The translations under genes and the position numbers were made by a program. Positions 1 through 5,491 of a stretch of DNA of 6,015 nucleotides are shown here, in pieces (positions within the stretch are counted from its first letter, which is position 1; each line of letters begins with the position of its first letter). The stretch is from positions 7,583 through 13,597 of the forward strand of contig JAOZTQ010000009.1 of assembly GCA_029939085.1 (NCBI GenBank), written 5' to 3'. Origin of the DNA: Candidatus Nanopelagicales bacterium. GTDB lineage: Bacteria; Actinomycetota; Actinomycetes; S36-B12; GCA-2699445. A model generated the notes under the pieces. The model did not search any database, had not been told where the DNA came from, and saw only the letters and a list, made by a program, of their open reading frames with translations.

Positions 1-7
1 TTTGACG

Positions 8-46
8 ATCAAACCGTTCGGTAAGCCGAAGTCTCGATCGTTTGAT
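8..46. repeat. Nested inverted repeats upstream of tRNA-Ser
   Basis: An outer pair, ATCAAAC (8-14) and GTTTGAT (40-46), encloses an inner perfect hairpin, TTCGG-TAAG-CCGAA (17-30). No T-run follows on + and no gene is visible in bases 1-52. The structure could be the tail of an upstream terminator, a processing structure in the tRNA 5' leader, or chance. A TTGAC resembling a -35 box occurs at 2-6, but no acceptable -10 box follows at normal spacing. Confidence 0.3.
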
Positions 47-52
47 GCACTA

Positions 53-138
53 GGTGAGGTGTCCGAGTGGCCTAAGGACCTGGTCTTGAAAACCAGTGCA
101 CGTACTGCGTGCCGTGGGTTCGAATCCCACCCTCACCG
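53..138 (+). tRNA. tRNA-Ser (anticodon UGA)
   Basis: This is a complete class II tRNA that reads UCA serine codons (and other UCN codons by wobble). The acceptor stem pairs GGTGAGG (53-59) with CCTCACC (131-137), and G138 is the discriminator base expected for tRNA-Ser. The D arm has stem TCC/GGA (62-64, 76-78) and the conserved GG at 69-70. The anticodon stem CTGGT/ACCAG (80-84, 92-96) closes the loop CTTGAAA with anticodon TGA at 87-89. A long variable arm pairs GCACG (98-102) with CGTGC (108-112), the hallmark of tRNA-Ser. The T arm has stem GTGGG/CCCAC and loop TTCGAAT (119-125). The bases after G138 are CTC, so the 3' CCA is not encoded and must be added after transcription. The last six bases overlap the end of the convergent lipoprotein gene. 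Confidence 0.97.
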
Positions 139-750
139 CTCAACCAAGGCGTCCACCGAGTCTGCGACCAGTGATGCGTAGTTGCCCCGCCTCACCGCAC
201 CACTACTGAGTTTTCCGTTCGGTAGCGGAACACCCACAGCTATCCCACTGCTGTTGACGAACAGCACCGATTCGTCATCTTCGTTCGCGAGTGTGTAGAC
301 AACCTGACCCAACAGGAGCAACTGCTCATCACCTGGAAGGTCAGTAAAAGCATCGTCCAACACGACTGCAGTCTGTTTGAAGCCCGCCGGTACGGTTAGG
401 TCAAGTGACTCCGCGGTCGAGGCTAAGGACGTCTCGCCCAGGCCAGGGACGAAGGCTGTCCGCAAACCTTCATCCCGCTCGGGTTCGGTGGGGCCAACTT
501 CCAGCTGTTCAAGTTCCAACTCTGGGGTGACCTCACTCTCGCTGCGTCGCTCGACAGGAAGAATCTTCGAGTTACGTACGAACCAAAGTTCGTACACCAC
601 CGCACCGGAATCATCGGCTGGATCCTGCGGATTCAATGCTTCCAAGACCTCAGACGGAATCGCTCGCGGTTCGGAGTCTGCCTGCACACCGCATGCACTC
701 AGCAACAGCGCAGCGACGACTCCCAGAACGGCCGCAAGATATCTCCTCAT
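133..750 (-). CDS. GerMN-domain lipoprotein, third gene of the two-component operon
   Basis: This 205-residue protein is predicted to be lipid-anchored on the outer face of the membrane. Residues 1-20 form a lipoprotein signal peptide: Arg-Arg, a hydrophobic stretch, then the lipobox L17-S18-A19-C20, with Cys20 as the lipidated residue. The next ~30 residues are polar and proline/acid-rich, typical of a linker. Residues ~52-175 match a GerMN domain as known from actinobacterial lipoproteins, including LpqB. The clearest segment is GPTEPERDEGLRTAFVPG (86-103), followed by a region around QVVYTLANEDD (149-159). GerMN domains are non-catalytic and thought to bind proteins or wall components. The ATG at 748-750 overlaps the kinase stop by 4 bp and is preceded by GGAG (757-760 on +) with 6-base spacing, so the start is well supported. 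Unlike LpqB there is no C-terminal beta-propeller. The inferred role is to modulate the adjacent kinase. The stop codon lies within tRNA-Ser on the other strand. Confidence 0.88.
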   Translation of the reverse strand: MRRYLAAVLGVVAALLLSACGVQADSEPRAIPSEVLEALNPQDPADDSGAVVYELWFVRNSKILPVERRSESEVTPELELEQLEVGPTEPERDEGLRTAFVPGLGETSLASTAESLDLTVPAGFKQTAVVLDDAFTDLPGDEQLLLLGQVVYTLANEDDESVLFVNSSGIAVGVPLPNGKLSSGAVRRGNYASLVADSVDALVER

Positions 751-2114
751 CGCAGACTCCGATCCGCCAGTTCGACGATAAATCGAGCACCGCCAGATGG
801 TGTTTCGCTGACCTCTACAGTCCCACCGAGCAACCTTATTTGTTCGTTCACGATCGCCAGCCCTAGTCCCGCACCGTCTTTGTGTGCCCCTTCACCGCGG
901 GCAAACGGTTCAAAGATCTGATCCGCGATCTCCGCAGGAACACCTGGTCCATCGTCATCAACGGTAAGACGCAAACCGTTGCCGGCGCGTTCCACTCCGA
1001 TCCGGGTAACGCCACCGCCATGCCGTTGGGCGTTGTCGATCAAGTTGCCAACGATGCGCTCAAAGCGTCGTGGATCAAGCATCATTGCGAAGTTCTCTCC
1101 TTCGCGTAAGGAGACCGGAAGATTACGAGCCAGCAACTGGTCGTCAACCAAATGACCGACCTCAATCGACTCAAGTTGAACAATCTGATCGCCACCGATC
1201 CGACTGATCTCCAACAGATCCAGCACCATGGCACTGAAGCGTCGGACTTGCGGACTCAATGCACGGACGAGATTTGCTTCACGTTCAGGAAGTTTATCCA
1301 CGCGGTTTTCCAGTAAGTCCGTGGTCCCGACTATGCCCGTCAACGGAGAACGCAGCTCATGAGAAACATTCGCGGAGAATCGGCGCTCTCGTTCCAATCG
1401 ATTTTGGACCGCCGCCGCCATATCGTTGAATGCGACCGAAATTGCGGAGATATCTGGATCGGGTGGGATCGGAACTCGCGCGGACAAATCCCCAGATCTA
1501 ATCTGACGAGCGCCATCGGCAACATCAGACAGCGGTCGCAGCAGGCGATTACCAGCCGCCTTCCCTACCAAACCACCAACAAAGAAAGCAATGATTGTGC
1601 CTACAACTACGACGCCACCCAAAATACTGAGAACTGTGTCCAACGTCTGCAACGGAAACAGATCTACGAAGACAGCACCTTCAACCGCTAGGGCTATACC
1701 CAAATAAACGCCGCCGTCACTAGCTTCGAAGCGTTGCTGCGCACCCCCATCGGTCCGGGCTGCTTCGACCAAAGCTTCGGGAATCTCCTCAGGGGGTAGA
1801 TCGGCTCTGGCACCGAACCAATCAGCATCGATTAGCAGCAATGGGATGTTGTCTTCGATAACCGGCAGCTGTTCCAAAGCTTTCCCTGGCCGCACGTCGT
1901 CTCGTAGCGCAGCATCGACAATCCGGGCATCAACCTGCGCCTGACGCAACGCGCTGGCCTCGCGTTCCTGCAGCAGATAAATATTCGTGCCAATGTAAGT
2001 GGCGCCTGAGACCACTAACGCCACGAACATCGAGATTAGCGAAAACGCGAACGCAACCCGATTAGCCAAGCCGGCACGGCGACCGACCCAACGGCCTCGG
2101 GTGGTCTCGCTCAC
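747..2114 (-). CDS. Membrane sensor histidine kinase (HAMP-HisKA-HATPase_c)
   Basis: This 455-residue kinase should autophosphorylate on His and pass the phosphate to the regulator encoded just upstream. In order: a basic N-terminus; membrane segment ~20-45; an extracytoplasmic sensor region of ~110 residues (46-157) with no family I recognise; membrane segment ~160-184; a HAMP linker ~186-240 (RLLRPLSDVADGARQI...GDLSARV); HisKA with phospho-acceptor His252 in FSANVSHELRSPLTG; and a HATPase_c domain with N box NLIDN (357-361), G1 box DDDGPGVP (386-393), F box FEPFARG (401-407) and G2 box GAGLGLA (414-420). All key catalytic motifs are intact. The start is GTG at 2112-2114, overlapping the regulator stop by 4 bp (GTGA). 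There is no strong ribosome-binding site in front of it, so translational coupling to the regulator is likely. The 3' end overlaps the lipoprotein start by 4 bp. Confidence 0.95.
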   Translation of the reverse strand: MSETTRGRWVGRRAGLANRVAFAFSLISMFVALVVSGATYIGTNIYLLQEREASALRQAQVDARIVDAALRDDVRPGKALEQLPVIEDNIPLLLIDADWFGARADLPPEEIPEALVEAARTDGGAQQRFEASDGGVYLGIALAVEGAVFVDLFPLQTLDTVLSILGGVVVVGTIIAFFVGGLVGKAAGNRLLRPLSDVADGARQIRSGDLSARVPIPPDPDISAISVAFNDMAAAVQNRLERERRFSANVSHELRSPLTGIVGTTDLLENRVDKLPEREANLVRALSPQVRRFSAMVLDLLEISRIGGDQIVQLESIEVGHLVDDQLLARNLPVSLREGENFAMMLDPRRFERIVGNLIDNAQRHGGGVTRIGVERAGNGLRLTVDDDGPGVPAEIADQIFEPFARGEGAHKDGAGLGLAIVNEQIRLLGGTVEVSETPSGGARFIVELADRSLR

Positions 2115-2815
2115 GGCTTAAGTCGGTAGCCGAAACCTCGCACTGTGACGAGATGCTCGGGCTTGGCTGCATCAACCTCGATCTTGGCTCGCAGCCGATA
2201 GATCAGGTTGTCGACTACGCGCCCATCACCTGCGTTCCCGTAACCCCAGACTCGCCGCAGGAGATCATCCCGACTAAGTACTCGGCCGCCCTCTTGAATG
2301 AGTTCTTGCAAAACCCGAAACTCGGTACGAGATAACGCGAGTGGCTCACCATCCTTAAAGGCCTCTGCCGTCCCAGGGCGAATCACGATCGGCCCACAGG
2401 CAACCACATCCTGTCGTTGCTCTCCGGTCTCGGAGGCTATGCGACGTAACTGCGCTCTAATTCGAGCACCAAGCTCTTTTGGCTCGAATGGTTTGGTCAC
2501 ATAATCATCGGCTCCGGCTTCCAAACCAGCGACCACATCGTGGCTGTCGGCCTGCGCCGTCACCACGATGATGGGTACTGTGCTCGTTGCCCGCATCGAT
2601 CGGACCACGTCTAACCCATGGATTCCGGGCAACCGTAGATCCACCAGAACAACATCTGGGATCTCATCTAAGGCGAGTGTCAATGCCTTCTCGCCAGTGT
2701 CTGCTTCCAGGACCGCATAACCCTCGTCCTCGAGGAACGTCCTTAGGACGAGGCGGATCTCCGGCTCGTCTTCCACCACCATTACCGATTTAGCCACAGC
2801 CCTATTCAACAACAC
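2111..2815 (-). CDS. OmpR/PhoB-family response regulator (MtrA-like)
   Basis: This DNA-binding response regulator is the partner of the downstream kinase. Residues ~10-125 form the receiver domain: acidic pocket E15-D16, phospho-acceptor D59 in VLVDLRLPG, switch Thr86, and Lys108 in GADDYVTKPF. Residues ~138-234 form the OmpR-type winged helix, with recognition helix around VVDNLIYRLRAKIE and the terminal hairpin TVRGFGYRL. The phrases GLEAGADDYVTKPFEPKEL and VWGYGNAGDGRVV resemble MtrA, but orthology cannot be proved by eye. The start is uncertain: GTG at 2813-2815 sits behind AGGGGGCGGA, TTG at 2807-2809 has GGAG 5 bases upstream, and GTG at 2795-2797 would give the more family-typical N-terminus MAKSVMVVEDEP but has a poorer ribosome-binding site. 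It is the first gene of a three-gene operon and is preceded by a repeat-rich putative operator, suggesting autoregulation. Confidence 0.95.
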   Translation of the reverse strand: MLLNRAVAKSVMVVEDEPEIRLVLRTFLEDEGYAVLEADTGEKALTLALDEIPDVVLVDLRLPGIHGLDVVRSMRATSTVPIIVVTAQADSHDVVAGLEAGADDYVTKPFEPKELGARIRAQLRRIASETGEQRQDVVACGPIVIRPGTAEAFKDGEPLALSRTEFRVLQELIQEGGRVLSRDDLLRRVWGYGNAGDGRVVDNLIYRLRAKIEVDAAKPEHLVTVRGFGYRLKP

Positions 2816-2846
2816 TCCGCCCCCTGTCGGGCCAACATGCCCTAGG

Positions 2847-2883
2847 CGATTGCAAATCGGTGCATAAATCGCCCTCGATTTGC
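2847..2883. promoter_or_regulatory. Repeat cluster, putative operator upstream of the response regulator
   Basis: The 87-bp spacer 2816-2902 is the only sizeable gap between protein genes. It contains three copies of one hexamer. On +, AAATCG occurs at 2854-2859 and again at 2866-2871 as a direct repeat with a 12-bp period, and its inverse CGATTT lies at 2876-2881. The copies form two dyads, CGATT-GCA-AATCG (2847-2859) and AAATCG-CCCT-CGATTT (2866-2881). The outer octamers GCAAATCG (2852-2859) and CGATTTGC (2876-2883) are perfect inverses. Direct hexamer repeats about one helical turn apart are what OmpR-family regulators bind, so an autoregulatory site is plausible. No convincing -35/-10 pair could be assigned. 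The dyads lack a T-run, so they are not a standard intrinsic terminator for the preceding hydratase gene. Confidence 0.45.
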
Positions 2884-2902
2884 TAACTCTGTAGGGAAAG
2901 AC

Positions 2903-3691
2903 CTAGTCCGTCGCCCATTCGGGCTTTCTCTTCTGAAAGAGCGCTGTCATACCCTCTTGGGCTTCCGCCGACCGGAAGAATCCACCGGAAAGCTCCGCCG
3001 TGTGAGTAAATCCGTCAGCCCGTGACATTGTGGGTACGCGACGCAATAGCTCTTTTGTTCCCGTTAAGGCTTCCGGGCCACCCAATCGGAGTTGCTCCAC
3101 CCACCGGTTAACGGCACCGTCCAGGGCATCAGCTGGTACGGCAGCGTTGATGAGGCCAGCAAGCTGGACTCGCTCCGCCGACACACGCTCGCCGGTAAGA
3201 AATAGTTCCGCGGCATCGGCCGGGCGCATTTTCGGCAGACATACGACGGAAATGACCGCTGGCGTTAACCCCAGTCGCACCTCACTGAATGCGAAACGGA
3301 CCTCATCACTCGCAACGGAGAGATCGCATGCAGCAACCAATCCATTTCCACCGCCATATACATTGCCTTGGACCCGAGCGATTGTTGGTTTGGGATGATC
3401 TGCAATCTGCGTGAGCAGATCCGCCATAGCTTCGGGTCCGCTTTTGGTAAAGCCTCCCTCCGAACCTGCGAGAGCGGCCTTGAGGTCCGCACCGGCACTA
3501 AAGGTGCTCCCAGTTCCAGTGAGCACGACAACACGAATATCGTCCGCCTTCGCCGCGGTCTCTAGATGCTGCGACAGCAACGACATCGACTCCGGGTCCA
3601 GCGCATTGCGCGCTTCAGCTCTGTTGAACCGAATTGTCGCAGCGCCCGACTCGACTTCTAGGACAACCTTTTCCGCAGAGGTTTCACTCAT
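2903..3691 (-). CDS. Enoyl-CoA hydratase/isomerase (crotonase) family, methylglutaconyl-CoA hydratase-like
   Basis: This 262-residue protein has the full length of a crotonase-fold monomer (usual range 250-270) and is expected to be a cytosolic oligomer. The oxyanion-hole segments are FSAGADLKA (64-72) and YGGGNGLVAACD (112-123). In rat crotonase two glutamates activate water. Here the first position (the Glu144 equivalent) is Gly117, and only the second is kept, as Glu137 in FSEVRLGLTPAVIS. From memory, the SEVR(I/L)GL.PAVIS wording and the terminal QEG...F.KR.P.W motif match LiuC/AtuE-type glutaconyl-CoA hydratases, which likewise lack the first Glu. This favours hydration of a methylglutaconyl-CoA-like substrate over generic fatty-acid beta-oxidation. 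The ATG overlaps the dehydrogenase stop by 4 bp (ATGA). No strong ribosome-binding site is visible, so translation is probably coupled. Enoyl-CoA hydratase family membership is very secure; the substrate is inference. Confidence 0.93.
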   Translation of the reverse strand: MSETSAEKVVLEVESGAATIRFNRAEARNALDPESMSLLSQHLETAAKADDIRVVVLTGTGSTFSAGADLKAALAGSEGGFTKSGPEAMADLLTQIADHPKPTIARVQGNVYGGGNGLVAACDLSVASDEVRFAFSEVRLGLTPAVISVVCLPKMRPADAAELFLTGERVSAERVQLAGLINAAVPADALDGAVNRWVEQLRLGGPEALTGTKELLRRVPTMSRADGFTHTAELSGGFFRSAEAQEGMTALFQKRKPEWATD

Positions 3692-4842
3692 CGGCGTCGG
3701 TCCATACCTTCGAGCATCGAGATGATGCGCAACATGACTTCATCAGCGCCACCACCGATTGAAATCAACCGTGCGTCGCGCATGTATCGCGCGGGCCAGT
3801 TTTCTTCCGCGTAACCCATACCACCGTGGTACTGAACCACTGCGTCGGCGACTTTGCGTGCCAACTTTCCAACCTTGAGCTTGGCGATAGTGGCTTCTCG
3901 GGTGACATTCTCGCCGAGAGCAAAGCGGCGAGCCGCCTCACGGTTATACGTGACCATCATGTCCACGTCGGCGATTAGTTCAGCGAGGTTGTACTGCAGG
4001 TACTGGTTGGCGAGCAGCGGCTTCCCGAACGCTTCCCGAATCTGGAGGTAGTCGATCGTTCGCTCCAAAGCGCGTTTCGCACCCATGGCAGCCATGTAGG
4101 CACCAACGAGGCGTTCATCTTGGAACTGCATCATCTGCTGTTGGAAGCCACGGCCCGGTTCACCGATGGTGTTTGCCACGGGGACTCGGACATCTTCGAA
4201 TAGCAACTCCGTCGTATCTGAGGAGTGGTTCCCCATCTTCTCGATCGTTCGAGTTACTTCGAATCCGGGCGAATCAGTAGGAACGATGATCTGGGACATT
4301 CCCGCAAAGCCCCCTTCATCGGAGGTGCGGGCCAAAAGGCAGATCCAATCGGCCTGGGAACCGTTCGTAATCCACATCTTCCGTCCGTTGATGATCCAAT
4401 CATCTCCATCACGAACGGCCTTGGTTCTAATCCCCGAGACGTCGGATCCAGCGTCAGGTTCCGACACGGCTACCGAACAGACCTGTTGACCCAGCATCGC
4501 TGGCTTCAGGTACTTCTCTTTCAACTCTTCGGACCCGAAGTTGTGCAGCGACGGTGTCGCCATACTTGCCTGTACTGCGATTGCCATGGGGACACCTGCA
4601 CAGTCGCAGGAGTACCCCAGTTCCTCCATGAATACTGTCGTGAAGGAGTGATCCGCTCCTTGACCGCCATACTTCTCGTCGTACTCAAGGCCGAAGGCAC
4701 CGATTTCTGCCAACTTCGGGAACAACTCGTGTGCGGGAAAGATTCGCTCTTGCTCCCACTCATCTACATACGGATTAATCTCGCTCTCGACGAAGGCGCG
4801 AACAACCTTTCGAAATTGATCGTGCTCAGATGTGAACTGCAT
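3688..4842 (-). CDS. Acyl-CoA dehydrogenase, isovaleryl/citronellyl-CoA dehydrogenase-like
   Basis: This FAD-dependent enzyme introduces an alpha,beta double bond into an acyl-CoA and passes electrons to ETF. With the start at ATG 4840-4842 it has 384 residues, normal for the family. An in-frame ATG at 4906-4908 would add a 22-residue basic, non-conserved tail. The internal start is preferred because AGGAGGG lies 5 bases upstream and the family N-terminus (FTSEHDQFRKVVRAFVE) begins there. Family signature 1 is VAVSEPDAGSD (124-134), followed by KMWITNGSQAD. Signature 2 is QYHGGMGYAEENWPARYMRD (337-356). The usual C-terminal catalytic Glu (YEGT in medium-chain enzymes) is replaced by GGGAD (363-367). 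Instead, QDERLVGAYM places Glu243 where isovaleryl-CoA and long-chain dehydrogenases carry their base. This points to branched or long substrates, in line with the neighbouring hydratase and AtuA-like gene. Its 5' end overlaps the TetR gene by 17 bp. Confidence 0.94.
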   Translation of the reverse strand: MQFTSEHDQFRKVVRAFVESEINPYVDEWEQERIFPAHELFPKLAEIGAFGLEYDEKYGGQGADHSFTTVFMEELGYSCDCAGVPMAIAVQASMATPSLHNFGSEELKEKYLKPAMLGQQVCSVAVSEPDAGSDVSGIRTKAVRDGDDWIINGRKMWITNGSQADWICLLARTSDEGGFAGMSQIIVPTDSPGFEVTRTIEKMGNHSSDTTELLFEDVRVPVANTIGEPGRGFQQQMMQFQDERLVGAYMAAMGAKRALERTIDYLQIREAFGKPLLANQYLQYNLAELIADVDMMVTYNREAARRFALGENVTREATIAKLKVGKLARKVADAVVQYHGGMGYAEENWPARYMRDARLISIGGGADEVMLRIISMLEGMDRRR

Positions 4843-5491
4843 CTTGACCCTCCTGATGTGATTGGTTGTTGTAGGTTTTTTGCTTCGAGGTGGACAGCCC
4901 GAGTGCACGCTGCCAAATCCGGGTCAACGTGATGTGACCATCCGGATCATCGGGTGCTCCCATGTCACTCCAATGTCGGGAAAATCCCTCCACCATCGAG
5001 CAGAGCGAGGCGGCTGCGATACGTGGATCCAAATCCGAATCAGCGAGACCGCGCCGTTGCTGTTGGGCGATTTGCTGGGCTACCCGATCGACATGCGTAC
5101 GGCGCAGATCATCAAGAATCTGGGCGAACCGATCGTCTACCACTGCTACTTCTTCGACTACTCGGAGAAGTTTGGCGTTTTCCCCAAAAGCAGCGAGATA
5201 GCGGGCGTTGGCATTGCTTATTCGTTCCACCGGATCCGTAAGGTCTCCGGTGCGAATCGATTCTCGTAAGTTATCCACCGATTCAGTCACGGTTGCAGCA
5301 AGTACATCTTCCTTAGTCGGAAAATAGGTGTAGACAGTTCCATGACTTACGCCTGCAGCCGCTGAAATGTCCCCCATACGTGTCGAGGCAAAGCCCTGGG
5401 ATTCAAATACTCCTCGGGCAGCCGCAATCAACCGCGCACGAGTTTGTTCACCCCGTTTGGTTCGCGGTTGGCGGGTCTGTGGCGCACTCAT
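4826..5491 (-). CDS. TetR/AcrR-family transcriptional regulator
   Basis: This 221-residue one-component regulator has an N-terminal TetR helix-turn-helix at ~15-62. Helix 1 is TRARLIAAARGVFESQGFASTRM, the HTH is GDISAAAGVSHGTVYTYF (40-57), and PTKEDVLAA follows. The remaining ~150 residues form a helical ligand and dimerisation domain that I cannot assign to a named subfamily. The tail after ~200 is polar (STSKQKTYNNQSHQEGQ) and probably disordered; its codons double as the ribosome-binding site of the next gene. The ATG at 5489-5491 overlaps the upstream stop by 4 bp, with only a weak GGGTG in front. It sits between an AtuA-family gene and acyl-CoA genes, so it probably controls this operon by sensing an acyl-CoA or related pathway compound, as AtuR (also TetR-type) does in Pseudomonas. 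Its operator is not recognisable here and probably lies beyond the right edge. Confidence 0.94.
   Translation of the reverse strand: MSAPQTRQPRTKRGEQTRARLIAAARGVFESQGFASTRMGDISAAAGVSHGTVYTYFPTKEDVLAATVTESVDNLRESIRTGDLTDPVERISNANARYLAAFGENAKLLRVVEEVAVVDDRFAQILDDLRRTHVDRVAQQIAQQQRRGLADSDLDPRIAAASLCSMVEGFSRHWSDMGAPDDPDGHITLTRIWQRALGLSTSKQKTYNNQSHQEGQDAVHI
4848..4854 (-). promoter_or_regulatory. Strong ribosome-binding site of the acyl-CoA dehydrogenase gene
   Basis: The - strand reads AGGAGGG five bases before ATG 4840-4842. It lies within the last codons of the TetR gene (His-Gln-Glu-Gly-Gln). It is the best Shine-Dalgarno match I noticed in the window and it decides the dehydrogenase start. 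Confidence 0.85.

Noticed and set aside
1..46. A sigma-70 promoter for tRNA-Ser using TTGAC at 2-6 or TTTGAT at 41-46
   Set aside because: No partner box lies at 16-18 bp spacing for either element, so the match is too weak to annotate.
53..138. The tRNA-Ser gene as an attachment site for an integrated element
   Set aside because: No integrase gene, no second copy of the tRNA 3' end and no change in base composition are seen in the window.
377..781. A 134-codon + strand open frame antisense to the lipoprotein gene
   Set aside because: It is Ser/Arg/Thr-rich and motif-free. The opposite strand has a lipobox, a GerMN-like segment and operon context, so this is a shadow frame.
2866..2881. The hairpin AAATCG-CCCT-CGATTT as an intrinsic terminator of the hydratase gene
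   Set aside because: The stem is short and AT-rich and is not followed by a T-run on the - strand. A regulatory repeat explains it better.
4843..4908. A longer dehydrogenase start at ATG 4906-4908
   Set aside because: The 22-residue extension is basic and unlike family N-termini, while the internal ATG at 4840-4842 has AGGAGGG five bases upstream.
4225..4932. A 235-codon + strand open frame antisense to the acyl-CoA dehydrogenase
   Set aside because: It is fully covered by a strongly supported - strand gene. Its translation is low-complexity shadow sequence with no recognisable motif, and it has no convincing ribosome-binding site.
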